26,543 bases of DNA from the NCBI GenBank assembly GCA_035495315.1, contig DATJGF010000114.1:1-26543 (forward strand). The letters run 5' to 3'. A program made the translations under genes and the position numbers. The notes beneath the pieces are model-generated. The model did no database searches and had not been told where the DNA came from. It saw only the letters and a program-made list of their open reading frames with translations. Positions within the stretch are counted from its first letter, which is position 1; each line of letters starts with the position of its first letter. The stretch comes from DATJGF01 sp035495315 (GTDB taxonomy: Bacteria > Verrucomicrobiota > Verrucomicrobiia > Limisphaerales > UBA8199). Below are positions 7,663 through 16,275 of this stretch, piece by piece.

Positions 7663-7678
7663 TTGGACTTTGGACTTT
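7663..7678 (-). repeat. Heptamer repeat, inverted copy (TTGGACT x2)
   Basis: TTGGACT occurs twice in tandem and is followed by TT. It is the reverse complement of the AGTCCAA array at 7093-7124. The two arrays bracket the zinc-ribbon gene and the REP-like palindrome. Confidence 0.6.
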
Positions 7679-7714
7679 CGCCTCCGAACGTAATCGAGTA
7701 TTGGATTTGGCAGA

Positions 7715-10021
7715 ATGGCCGCCGAGCTCGAGCAAGCAAAAGAGACCAGCCACGACCACAGTTCTTACATTCCCGCCGAGGCGCAAATCCCCGAGTTAAC
7801 CGCGCGCGCGGTTATCCTGGGAGCCCTGCTTGGCGTTGTCTTCGGGGCTTCTTCGCTTTACCTGGTGCTGAAGGTAGGGCTGACGGTGAGCGCCTCAATT
7901 CCCGTCGCGGTGATTTCATTAACGCTTTTCAGGCTACTATCGAAGTTCGGCGGACGCGATGCCACCATCCTCGAGAATAACATCGTGCAAACGGCCGGCT
8001 CGGCTGGGGAGTCGATAGCCTTTGGGCTAGGTGTGACCATGCCCGCGATCATGATCCTGGGTTTTGATCTCGAAATCGGCCGCGTCATGCTCGTTGGCCT
8101 GCTGGGGAGCCTGCTGGGAATCCTCATGATGATCCCGCTCCGCCGCGCGCTGATCGTCGCTCAGCATGGCCAACTCAAATACCCGGAGGGCACAGCCTGT
8201 GCCGAAGTGCTGAAGGCTGGGGCTTCGGAGGAATCGCGCGCAGTGGCAGGAGAGGGTCGACAAACCACTGCCGACGTAGTCGGCGCCGGGAGAACTTCGG
8301 GAATTGGGGCAGCAACGATCTTCGGTGGATTCGGCATCGGCCTGGTCTACAAGAGTCTCATGGACGCGTTCAAATTGTGGAAGGACACCCCCGAGAAGGT
8401 ATTTGGCGCGCCGCTAAAAGCAGGTTCGATTTCATGTGAGATTTCGCCGGAGTTGCTGGGTGTAGGTTATATTATCGGCCCCAAAATAGGGGGCATCATG
8501 ATGGCAGGGGGCGTTTTGAGCGCTTTGCTGTTGACGCCGCTCATCAAATTCTTCGGTGAAAGTGCCACGACGGTGATAGCTCCGAGCAGCAAGCTGATTG
8601 GCCAGATGAGTCCCGCAGAGATTCGCAGTTCCTTCATTTTGTACATCGGCGCGGGCGCGGTCGCCGCTGGAGGTATCATCAGCCTCCTGCGGTCAGCGCC
8701 TATTATCTGGCACGGAATTCGTTCTGGCATTTCGGATTTTGCGACGGCTGCAGCCGCGACCGGCTCGATTGTCCGCACTGATCGTGACCTCTCAATGAAA
8801 TTCGTTGCCGCCGGTTTGGTCGCGCTGATCGTTTGCATTTTCGCCGCCCCCGGCCTGCACATGAATTTGCTCGGCGCAATCCTGATCGTGGTGTTTGGGT
8901 TCTTGTTCGTGACGGTTTCATCCCGGCTCACCGGCGAGATTGGTTCCTCATCCAACCCAATTTCCGGAATGACGATCGCCACGCTGTTGTTGACCTGTCT
9001 CATCTTCCTCGCAGTCGGCTGGACTGGAGGGACTTATTACGTCACCGCGCTTTCGGTCGGGGGAATCGTGTGTGTTGCGGCGTCGAACGGCGGTGCAACT
9101 TCACAGGATCTAAAGACCGGATTCCTGGTGGGCGCCACGCCAAAATATCAACAGATCGCCATCTTAATCGGAGCCTCGGCCAGCGCGTTATTACTCGGAC
9201 CTATCCTGCTGGGGTTAAACCGTTCGGCGACAGTTTACGTTCCCGCCGCACAAGTCGCGCCGGGGCTGCATGCGCCAGGTTCGGCGCAATTCGGCCCGCC
9301 CGAGAAGCTGCGCGGATCACAAGCTGATTCCGATCCGAATACTTACCGCGTCTGGCAAAAGACCGACGACGCAGCCGGGCCGCCGGGAAGGTATTTGGTG
9401 AATGGATCGGGAGAAGCCGTATGGCTCGAGGATCCCGGCATCAACGGTGCGTTTACAAAACGCCCGGATGGAACGCAGGTCCAAAAATTCCTCGCACCGA
9501 AAGCGACTCTGATGAGCTACATCATCAAGGGCATGCTCGACCGGAAACTGCCGTGGGGCCTGGTGTTGTTTGGTGCTATGAGCTCCGTCGTGCTTGAACT
9601 TTGCGGAGTTTCTTCGCTGGCTTTTGCGGTTGGCGTTTATCTGCCCATCTCCACCTCCGCCCCGATTTTCGTCGGGGGACTCGTGCGCTGGCTGGTGGAT
9701 AACCGGCGCAGAAATGAACTTCGGCCGCAGGCTTTGGACGAGGCACAACTTGCGGCGGAAGGTGACAAAAGCCCCGGGGTATTGCTGGCGAGCGGGTACA
9801 TCGCCGGAGGTGCGATTGCCGGGATTGTGATTGCGTTCGTGGCTGGCGCGCTGCCGAAACTCGACGCTGCGCTCACCAGCTGGGCGGAACAAAACAATCC
9901 GTTCTTTAGCGGTTCGAACGCGGACTGGCTGGCGCTAATACCATTCGCGGGGCTAACCTGGCTATTGTACTTGGTGGGGCGTGAGGTATTCGGGAAGCGC
10001 GCGAGGTTGCCCGCGCGGTGA
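7715..10021 (+). CDS. OPT-family oligopeptide (or metal-chelate) transporter
   Basis: A 768-residue polytopic membrane protein with about 14-16 hydrophobic segments. Diagnostic OPT features include the N-terminal block PELTARAVILGALLG, LENNIVQTAGSAGESIA, the KYPEGTACAEVL motif, and a C-terminal SGYIAGGAIAGI. Family members carry small peptides or metal-siderophore complexes across the cytoplasmic membrane, probably driven by protons; the substrate cannot be read here. A hydrophilic stretch at about residues 500-598 (rich in G, P, D and K, with a VWLEDPG segment) interrupts two helices and looks like an extracytoplasmic loop. A repeat-rich spacer precedes the gene, and the ribosome site is weak. 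nadA follows after about 95 nt on the same strand, but a functional link is not obvious. Confidence 0.93.
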   Translation: MAAELEQAKETSHDHSSYIPAEAQIPELTARAVILGALLGVVFGASSLYLVLKVGLTVSASIPVAVISLTLFRLLSKFGGRDATILENNIVQTAGSAGESIAFGLGVTMPAIMILGFDLEIGRVMLVGLLGSLLGILMMIPLRRALIVAQHGQLKYPEGTACAEVLKAGASEESRAVAGEGRQTTADVVGAGRTSGIGAATIFGGFGIGLVYKSLMDAFKLWKDTPEKVFGAPLKAGSISCEISPELLGVGYIIGPKIGGIMMAGGVLSALLLTPLIKFFGESATTVIAPSSKLIGQMSPAEIRSSFILYIGAGAVAAGGIISLLRSAPIIWHGIRSGISDFATAAAATGSIVRTDRDLSMKFVAAGLVALIVCIFAAPGLHMNLLGAILIVVFGFLFVTVSSRLTGEIGSSSNPISGMTIATLLLTCLIFLAVGWTGGTYYVTALSVGGIVCVAASNGGATSQDLKTGFLVGATPKYQQIAILIGASASALLLGPILLGLNRSATVYVPAAQVAPGLHAPGSAQFGPPEKLRGSQADSDPNTYRVWQKTDDAAGPPGRYLVNGSGEAVWLEDPGINGAFTKRPDGTQVQKFLAPKATLMSYIIKGMLDRKLPWGLVLFGAMSSVVLELCGVSSLAFAVGVYLPISTSAPIFVGGLVRWLVDNRRRNELRPQALDEAQLAAEGDKSPGVLLASGYIAGGAIAGIVIAFVAGALPKLDAALTSWAEQNNPFFSGSNADWLALIPFAGLTWLLYLVGREVFGKRARLPAR

Positions 10022-10115
10022 GACAAATGAAAGCGTGGCTCTTCAGTGAAACTCTGCGGGACTGCGGGACGAGGTGGAATTGACGCAGCGACTTTCAGGC
10101 ACTAGCGTTTATTTA

Positions 10116-11138
10116 ATGACATCTGTTGCACAGTCTCCAGCTCCGGGCGTCGATCGATTCTCGTTGCGCAAGCCGCTGGCGCGCGAAGTGCGTGACACAC
10201 TGGCGCGGGAGATTTTCACGCTCAAAAAGCAGCTCAACGCTGTCATTCTTGCCCACAATTACCAGGTGCCGGAGATTCAGGATGTCGCTGATTTTGTAGG
10301 GGATTCCTTGGGGCTTTCCCAGGAAGCCGCCAAAACTTCCGCGGACGTGATCGTTTTTTGCGGAGTCCATTTTATGGCCGAAACCGCCAAGATCCTAAAC
10401 CCCGGCAAGATTGTTGTTCTACCTGACAAAGACGCCGGTTGTTCATTGGAGGAAAGTTGTCCCGCCGACAAACTCGAGGCGCTGCAAAAGACCAACCCGA
10501 ATTTCTGGACGATTGCTTATATCAACTGCAGCGCGGCGGTAAAGGCGCTCAGTGATGTGATCTGCACCAGCGGCAATGCGGCGAAAATCGTTGAGGCAGC
10601 ACCGAAAGAAAAGGATCTGTTATTTGTCCCGGACGAGAATCTCGGCGCCTGGGTCATGGAGCAAACGGGGCGGCCAATGACTTTGTGGAAGGGGAACTGT
10701 TACGCGCACGTCGAGTTCCGCCGCGAGAGCCTGCTGCGGCTGCGCAAGGTCTTCCCCGAAGCCAAAATCGTCGTGCATCCCGAGAGTCTGCGGGAAGTGC
10801 GCGATTTGGCGGACGTGATCTGTTCGACGGAGAAGATGATCACCTATTGCAAGAACAGCCCCGTGAAGCAGTTCGTAATCGTAACCGAGTCGGGGATCAT
10901 TCACCGGATGCAGAAGGAGTGTCCCGGCAAACAGTTCATCTGCGCACCGACGGTCGATGTGATGCGGGCACCGACCGATCCGTGCCATTGCAGCGAGTGC
11001 AAATACATGAAGATGAATACGCTCGAAAAGGTGCGCGATTGCATGAAACATCTCGCACCACGGATTGAGTTGCCGCCCAAGATCCTGCGGCAGGCGCGAG
11101 TCCCTATCGAGCGCATGCTGGAGATTTCTGCCAGATGA
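10116..11138 (+). CDS. nadA: Quinolinate synthase NadA
   Basis: A 340-residue protein from ATG 10116; an in-frame GTG at 10074 would add 14 residues, and neither start has a clear Shine-Dalgarno. It condenses iminoaspartate with dihydroxyacetone phosphate to quinolinate in de novo NAD synthesis, using a [4Fe-4S] cluster. Visible family motifs are LAHNYQVPEIQD-ADFVGDSL, HFMAETAKIL, PDKDAGCSLEESC, NCSAAVKA...CTSGNA, HPE, and TESGI-HRM. The expected cluster ligands are Cys109 (in DAGC), Cys195 (in GNCYAH) and Cys295 (before KYMKMNTL), counted from the ATG. NadB and NadC are not in the window. It is convergent with the prepilin gene, with a 463-bp gap. Confidence 0.95.
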   Translation: MTSVAQSPAPGVDRFSLRKPLAREVRDTLAREIFTLKKQLNAVILAHNYQVPEIQDVADFVGDSLGLSQEAAKTSADVIVFCGVHFMAETAKILNPGKIVVLPDKDAGCSLEESCPADKLEALQKTNPNFWTIAYINCSAAVKALSDVICTSGNAAKIVEAAPKEKDLLFVPDENLGAWVMEQTGRPMTLWKGNCYAHVEFRRESLLRLRKVFPEAKIVVHPESLREVRDLADVICSTEKMITYCKNSPVKQFVIVTESGIIHRMQKECPGKQFICAPTVDVMRAPTDPCHCSECKYMKMNTLEKVRDCMKHLAPRIELPPKILRQARVPIERMLEISAR

Positions 11139-11601
11139 GCCGCGTTCTGCCCGCAGGAGTTAACAGAAGAGAGCGAAGAAGCCGAAGCCTTCGTTACGTT
11201 CTGTAAGAATCGTAGATTGGGCCAACGCCATGGCCCTGAAAGGGCCTCGCCCTACGGCTCCGTCGCAATTTTCACCGTTACCCTTGCCTGTGCACGAGCA
11301 CCTCCCTATGACGAGAAGGGAACTGGCTTTAATCTGCGCAAAGAAGTCGCTGAGGCTCGTTTCCAGACTTCCCGGGCTTCCGGGAACGATTTTCCGGCTG
11401 GAATACCAGGAAATCGGTAAGGCGTGGCCTGTAGCCTTGGAATGGAGCTTGAAAAAAGGCTTCTTCATCTCCACCAGTTATCCAGCGGAAATATGAGCAT
11501 CGGGGACCATTAAGCAATCGCCTTGCCGATCGGGCTTTCAAAAGTGGATCAAGCTCCAATCACATCGATTCCGGGCGAATTGGCTGCTGCTCTGCGGGGA
11601 C
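11139..11601. other. Convergent intergenic region after nadA
   Basis: These 463 bp lie between convergent genes. Two overlapping small frames on opposite strands (88 and 104 codons) show no recognisable motif and probably are not genes. One short palindrome, GGCCCT-GAA-AGGGCC (11232-11246), is present without a T-run. A decayed gene cannot be excluded, but nothing supports naming one. Confidence 0.4.
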
Positions 11602-12330
11602 TTAAGGCAGCAGTGTGGTTATTGGCAAGGCGTAGCGCAGGCGATCCGCGTCGGTAACACACCACCAATTGACGGGATTTACGGAGCGGCCAAACTTTAG
11701 AAACCGAACGGCTCCGTCCGCGCAGGCAAAGTTAGCACCGCCGGAACGTGTAGGCGTAAGATAATTTGAGTGGGTGCCGTGCTGGACCTTGTCGGTGAGG
11801 TTGTCACCCGATTCGAGCAAGTCCATCCAATAATCTCCAGCCAGGTGACGTTTCTCACCCCAGAAGATAGTTTCCGGCGGCTTCAACACACTCGATTCCT
11901 TCATCGTGTATTCAACGCCTCGCATGTACGCGGTACTGAACACATCATTCCAACCATTCATGATGTAGCTGCGCCAGGCATTATCAGCATAGTAAGCCGG
12001 GCTGGTCGCACCGATATTCCCGGGAGGTATTCCGCGGCGCAGATCCGTTGGGCAGGCGAGCAGATTCGTGTTGCGATAAATATCCAGCAGCTTGGCGGGC
12101 CAGCGGATAATCACGCTATGTGGTGGCAAAAGATTCCTGTTTTCATCGACATAAATTTTCAACGCCACCTGAAGTTGTTTGAGATTGGAAAGGCACTTGG
12201 TCCGACTGGCGGATTCCTTCGCGCGTGCGAGGGCCGGCAAAAGCATCGCCGCCAGGATAGCGATGATTGCAATCACCACCAGCAACTCGATCAACGTAAA
12301 GCCCTTCTTGCTCTCAGCTATCGAGCTCAT
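11602..12330 (-). CDS. Type II/IV prepilin-like protein with H-X9-DG-type C-terminus
   Basis: A 242-residue protein, taking ATG 12330 as the start. That places the type III signal 9 residues in: KKG|FTLIELLVVIAIIAILAAMLL, with Gly10 at the prepilin peptidase cut, Phe11 at +1 and Glu15 at +5. An upstream in-frame start (12384) would overlap the preceding gene by 41 nt and is less likely. After the helix come ARAKESASRTKCLSNLKQL and a variable middle. Near the end, GGANFACADGAVRFLK matches the DG segment of the H-X9-DG family that is expanded in Planctomycetes and Verrucomicrobia. It is an exported pseudopilin-like surface protein. PilC at 2535-3743 could serve it. It starts 13 nt after the TlpA-like gene, so the two are likely one transcript. 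Confidence 0.92.
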   Translation of the reverse strand: MSSIAESKKGFTLIELLVVIAIIAILAAMLLPALARAKESASRTKCLSNLKQLQVALKIYVDENRNLLPPHSVIIRWPAKLLDIYRNTNLLACPTDLRRGIPPGNIGATSPAYYADNAWRSYIMNGWNDVFSTAYMRGVEYTMKESSVLKPPETIFWGEKRHLAGDYWMDLLESGDNLTDKVQHGTHSNYLTPTRSGGANFACADGAVRFLKFGRSVNPVNWWCVTDADRLRYALPITTLLP

Positions 12331-12343
12331 CACGGGCCGTTGC

Positions 12344-12898
12344 TCAATTGCGCGATACCTGCTTGCGGGCCAAAGCTTTTTCAATCGATGGTGCTAGGCT
12401 CGTTCCGCGGGCATCATGGCCTTCAGCTAAAATGATACCCGTATCGCCATCAACGAGGATAGGCCGTGGAATGGAGTGGATTGCATATTGGCGCGCCAAA
12501 GCCGCGTCCCAGTATTTTCCATCATAGATCTGGGGCCACGGCATGTGATTATCACGGGTGAACTGTGCTAATTTGGCTGCAGCATCAGCCTGGTCGAGAC
12601 TGACGCCCAGCACTTCGAAACCTTGGGCATGAAACTTCTCGTAAGCCGCAGCAAGATTGGGGACCTCTGCCCGGCAAGGCCCACACCAGGTCGCCCAAAA
12701 ATCAACTAAAACTATCTTCCCCTTGTACCCCTCGGGAAAATTGATCGTTTGACCGGCCGTGGTCTTCGCCTGGAACGCAGGAGCCTTTTCCCCCGCCATC
12801 AAAGCGGGTTTGGAATCTGCTGCCCAACAACTGGTGATGAATAGGGCGGTGCCAGCCAAAGCGAATAGTGGAATAAAGCGGGATTTAGGCTTTTGCAT
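12344..12898 (-). CDS. TlpA/ResA-like thioredoxin lipoprotein
   Basis: A 184-residue exported thioredoxin-fold protein. The start at ATG 12898 puts the hydrophobic signal directly at the N-terminus (MQKPKSRFIPLFALAG); a start 21 codons upstream would bury it. The segment ITSC around Cys24 fits a lipobox, so membrane anchoring is likely. The redox motif WCGPC (71-75) follows KIVLVDFWAT, and the cis-proline region is SIPRPILVDGDTG, in the usual AhpC/TSA-TlpA arrangement. It probably reduces disulfides outside the cytoplasm, for example in apo-cytochromes or copper chaperones; the partner is not identifiable. The prepilin gene follows 13 nt downstream. A long inverted repeat sits 54 nt upstream of the start. 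Confidence 0.88.
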   Translation of the reverse strand: MQKPKSRFIPLFALAGTALFITSCWAADSKPALMAGEKAPAFQAKTTAGQTINFPEGYKGKIVLVDFWATWCGPCRAEVPNLAAAYEKFHAQGFEVLGVSLDQADAAAKLAQFTRDNHMPWPQIYDGKYWDAALARQYAIHSIPRPILVDGDTGIILAEGHDARGTSLAPSIEKALARKQVSRN

Positions 12899-12951
12899 GC
12901 GCCACAATAGCTCCGATTTGCGCTCAAATCCAGGAACAAAAGTCAAGTCGC

Positions 12952-13002
12952 GAGCGCCCATGGCGGGTCCCTAAGACCACTTCAGCCTTGTCATGGGCGC
13001 TC
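12952..13002. repeat. Perfect 11-bp inverted repeat in a divergent promoter region
   Basis: GAGCGCCCATG (12952-12962) and CATGGGCGCTC (12992-13002) are exact reverse complements separated by 29 nt. They lie between the start of the TlpA-like gene (minus) and the membrane protein gene at 13133 (plus). The arms could be a two-site operator or an RNA stem. No T-run follows on either strand. Confidence 0.6.
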
Positions 13003-13132
13003 TAAGCGGTGATATCTTTAGGCAGCGGGCTGTGGCATTACCAATGCCCGGAGATACGGTTTCCGCAGGAAAATTTAAAAAATTGATGCTTGAACAGGAA
13101 TTTGCCGGGTCTCGTCTAATAGGGCACTTACG

Positions 13133-14848
13133 ATGCATCGTTCGGTCTGGTTTTTAATCTGCGCTATCTTCGGTCTGCTGATGCTCTTCTGCGGCTTATC
13201 CCTGCCAGCGCACTTGCGAGCTGTTGACGCCAGAATCTTACAAACGGCCGGTCGAAATACCCCTGGCCTCATCACCGATGGCCTGTCCCTGGTCAACGAA
13301 AAGAAACTTGGCGCCGCCCAGCTGATCGCACAGGCGGCGCAGAAAAAAGGATTTCTTGAGGAAGAGAAATTAGCCACCGCGGTGGACGACCTGGCGCGTC
13401 AACACCCCGGTTGGGTGGCTTGGGGAGGGCCGGAGCCTGCGTTTGAGAGCATTTTTCAAAACGATGCTCGTTTGCGCCCTGACGGTTCTGAACCCTTCAC
13501 GGAATATGTACTGCGCCTTGAAAACCGGGAACGCGTGCTTCAGTTCCTGCTAGCATCGCCGCAACCGGGTGTGCAAGAGCTGCTGCGTACGCGAGGCGTG
13601 ACCAACACCTACATTTTTCCTCCTTCTCAATCGGCTTCGGGCCAGGCCTTTGACGCTGCGTTGTCCGTTTGCGGGCTCCTGCTCGAAGACGGGCATTTTA
13701 CACCCGGGCTAAGCAACACGGTGTTTACGGGGGCCTGGCAAGCGACTCATGGTGGCAGTTCGCAACCCTTCGAGCAAGTGCTGGTCGATATGATGGCGCT
13801 GGGCCAGCGATTCAATTGGGGACGACTGGCCGTTTTCGTTCAGCAAATTGATAATACTGACACGCTGCGCCGTCTCGCCAACTTCGTACGCAAAGCCGGC
13901 GCCCAGATGCCTACTCTGTTTGCGGCCGTTCATCTCTCGGGTCAACCGGCGCAAGTCGCTGAGTACCTGGTCAACTTCAGCCAAACCGGGTTGAACGACA
14001 TCGGCTACAGCTTGCGCTACGGGGCCGGTAGCCTCAAAGAGCTTTTGGCGCGAAATCAACGGCTATATATTGCGGGCGGCTCGAGCGCATCGGCCGGCTT
14101 CAACCCATTCGATAGTTTTGGGTGGTGGGCAGCCGATTATTGTTTGCGTGCCCCCCAATTGGCTTTGGCGGCGAAATGGTTATTATACGGAGTGGCCGGG
14201 TTTTTGTTGGCGATGGCAGTTCATTTTGCCCGGCCATCGGTTTCGACTCTCGAGCAACCGCTGCAAGTGCGCGGTTTTCATATCGCCCGTGAGATTTTGT
14301 TTGCGTTGGGTTTCCTGCTCGTCGTGCTGCTCCTGAGCGAGCCGTTTCTCTCTCAAGAGGGCCAGAGAATGGATTTCCCCATTCGGTTGAGGCTGCCCAC
14401 GGTGGGCAACCTGCTCCCGGCTGGAACGCTCAACGGTCATGCCTCGTTTATGAATCAATTGAATCTGTTGACACTGCTGCTGTTCTTCGTGCTCCAGGGA
14501 TTACTCTATACGGCGTGCCTGCTGAAATTGGCGGAAATTCGCCGGCAACGCGTCCCTGCTCGTATGAAGATTAAGTTGCTTGAAAACGAAGATCACCTCT
14601 TCGATGCCGGACTCTATCTGGGATTCGTCGGCACGATCATCTCCCTGATCCTGGTCTCCCTGGGGATTGGCAAGTTCAGCCTGATGGCTGCGTATTCCTC
14701 AACGTCCTTCGGGATCATCTTCGTATCTATCTTCAAAATCTTTCATCTGCGCCCAAGCCGCCGCAAGCTGCTGCTCGAGGCGGAAGCCACAGCGCCGACA
14801 GAGACTGTGCCGGCGGCGGTGCGTCCCACTTTCGCCACCCCCTCATGA
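13133..14848 (+). CDS. Uncharacterised polytopic membrane protein with MotA/TolQ-like final helix pair
   Basis: I do not recognise a named family. The 571 residues show one N-terminal helix (about 5-26), a large, probably extracytoplasmic domain (about 28-340), and then five helices near 343-362, 386-406, 440-465, 490-511 and 515-537. The last two, reading YLGFVGTIISLILVSLGI and then LMAAYSSTSFGIIFVSIF, resemble the pore helices of MotA/TolQ/ExbB proteins (G-L-L-G-T-V... and A-x-x-x-T-x-x-G-L). The loop between them is much shorter than in TolQ. The tail is basic. The stop overlaps the start of the next gene as ATGA, so the two are translationally coupled. That partner has an ExbD/MotB-like anchor, which supports a two-component membrane complex. 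The motor or ion-channel reading is inference. Confidence 0.7.
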   Translation: MHRSVWFLICAIFGLLMLFCGLSLPAHLRAVDARILQTAGRNTPGLITDGLSLVNEKKLGAAQLIAQAAQKKGFLEEEKLATAVDDLARQHPGWVAWGGPEPAFESIFQNDARLRPDGSEPFTEYVLRLENRERVLQFLLASPQPGVQELLRTRGVTNTYIFPPSQSASGQAFDAALSVCGLLLEDGHFTPGLSNTVFTGAWQATHGGSSQPFEQVLVDMMALGQRFNWGRLAVFVQQIDNTDTLRRLANFVRKAGAQMPTLFAAVHLSGQPAQVAEYLVNFSQTGLNDIGYSLRYGAGSLKELLARNQRLYIAGGSSASAGFNPFDSFGWWAADYCLRAPQLALAAKWLLYGVAGFLLAMAVHFARPSVSTLEQPLQVRGFHIAREILFALGFLLVVLLLSEPFLSQEGQRMDFPIRLRLPTVGNLLPAGTLNGHASFMNQLNLLTLLLFFVLQGLLYTACLLKLAEIRRQRVPARMKIKLLENEDHLFDAGLYLGFVGTIISLILVSLGIGKFSLMAAYSSTSFGIIFVSIFKIFHLRPSRRKLLLEAEATAPTETVPAAVRPTFATPS

Positions 14849-16275
14849 ATCGGTCCATCCTCATCGTTATTTGCGACTTCCTGCTGGTCAGCTTGCTGGT
14901 CTTCTCAACGCCGGATATGACCAAAGTCACCGACCAGGACACGCCGCGAAATCTCAAGTTTGAACTGGCGACAAACCAGGTCGACAGCAGCAAGGACCTG
15001 ACCACTGTCATGCGCCTGGCGTTGGAAGAGGAACGCCGCAACCGGGAACATCTTCTGGGTGAACTCGCCCGGACACGCGAGAATCTCAGCCAACAACAAA
15101 CACTGGTCAGTGAGCGCGAACGACAAGTTCAAGGCTTTCAACAGCAATTGGAAACCAAGGAACAGGAAGCAGCGCGACTGGCTCAGGAACGCGCGAGGCT
15201 GCAACAGCAATTCGAGTCTTCTCAAACCAATTTGCAGACGCTCACACAACAGTTAAACAGCAGTTCCACCGAAGCCTTACTGTCCAAGGAGAAATTGGCC
15301 GCCATGGAAGCTGAAGCCAAAAAACAACTCGAGCAGGCGAACGCGCTGCAACAGCAATTGGCAAACCTGGCGCAAAGCAATCAAGTCGTAATGGCCGAGA
15401 AGCAACAATTGTCGGGTCAACTTCAGGTGGCGATGGCTGAAAAGCGCGCCGCAACTGAACAGGCCACCCGGATGCAGGAAGAGGTCAAGGTCGAGCGTGC
15501 CGAAAAGGCCAAATTGGCCGAAGGTGTGAAAGCCCTCGCGACCAAATCCGACCAACTCGCTCAAGAGGTGCGGGAAAATCGCCCAATGGCTCCCAATTCG
15601 ATCTTTTTCGAATTTCTTACCAATCGTGTCCAGGCAACATTTAATGCCTTCCGCTCCGGCCAGACCAGCGGCAAGCGCAAGGAAACTCAGACCGTCCTGG
15701 TAACCGACGGTACAAACACATATGCTTTGTGTCACATCCAGGATACGCCATTTAACCTTGCCAATCCTGGCACCGACTGGGAGGAGCTCACGGGCACGTT
15801 GAACCGTGGGCCGGTCGGCTTCCCAATCCATTCGCTTATCTTTAGTTTGCAAGACCCACGTGTGGTCATTATCCCGGTGCCGACGAACGAGGCCCGTCAG
15901 TTCCGTTGCAAAAGCTATCGCGTCTCCTCTGACCCCTACAAATTCCAGGATGCGGTTCTGGTTGGCGCCGAAGAAGGCTATTACGGCGAATGCAAATTCC
16001 AGATCGACGTTACCACGCCTGGTTACGTCAGATTGGACCGCAGCGTGCTCCGAGGTCTGTTTGGCAAATTCAATCCTTCGCGGGGAGATCTGGTGTTCAG
16101 CAAAAACGGCGAACTCCTGGGCATCATGGCGAATAGCGCCTATTGCATGATGATTCAAAGCTTCGATGGCTCAGCCAAACTGGAGTTTGGGGAAGGTGGC
16201 CGCAATCAGCATCCCGCCACGACCCTGTCGTTGCTTTCCTCAGTCGTAACCGGCTTGCCCTTCAAACTACAGTAA
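14845..16275 (+). CDS. Membrane-anchored coiled-coil protein with a trypsin-like (possibly inactive) C-terminal domain
   Basis: A 476-residue protein. Residues 3-22 form a single helix, ILIVICDFLLVSLLVFS, with Asp11 in the N-terminal half, as in ExbD/TolR/MotB anchors. About 55-250 is a long Gln/Glu/Lys/Ala-rich coiled coil. About 250-476 is globular and beta-rich: QTVLVTDGTNTYALCH (His297) and SRGDLVFSKNGELLGIM (Ser412-) resemble the His strand and the G-x-S-G-G-P-V-F...G-x-x-x-G-I region of trypsin/HtrA-like proteases, but the GDSGG core is not intact. The domain is therefore probably a pseudo-protease or a sensor. The gene overlaps the preceding membrane protein gene by 4 nt. Its stop abuts that of the ClpP-like gene on the other strand. 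The function is unknown. Confidence 0.7.
   Translation: MNRSILIVICDFLLVSLLVFSTPDMTKVTDQDTPRNLKFELATNQVDSSKDLTTVMRLALEEERRNREHLLGELARTRENLSQQQTLVSERERQVQGFQQQLETKEQEAARLAQERARLQQQFESSQTNLQTLTQQLNSSSTEALLSKEKLAAMEAEAKKQLEQANALQQQLANLAQSNQVVMAEKQQLSGQLQVAMAEKRAATEQATRMQEEVKVERAEKAKLAEGVKALATKSDQLAQEVRENRPMAPNSIFFEFLTNRVQATFNAFRSGQTSGKRKETQTVLVTDGTNTYALCHIQDTPFNLANPGTDWEELTGTLNRGPVGFPIHSLIFSLQDPRVVIIPVPTNEARQFRCKSYRVSSDPYKFQDAVLVGAEEGYYGECKFQIDVTTPGYVRLDRSVLRGLFGKFNPSRGDLVFSKNGELLGIMANSAYCMMIQSFDGSAKLEFGEGGRNQHPATTLSLLSSVVTGLPFKLQ

Noticed and set aside
7010..7786. 258-codon minus-strand open frame
   Set aside because: It runs through the porin 2 terminator, the zinc-ribbon gene and the REP-like palindrome. 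Its sequence is the translation of repeats and the antisense of a better gene.
11230..11496. 88-codon plus-strand and overlapping 104-codon minus-strand frames after nadA
   Set aside because: No motif, no ribosome site and mutually overlapping; they are treated as chance frames in a convergent spacer.
15277..16158. 293-codon minus-strand frame
   Set aside because: It is antisense to the coiled-coil gene. The biased Gln/Glu/Lys codons there keep the opposite strand open, and the Leu/Phe-rich product has no family look.
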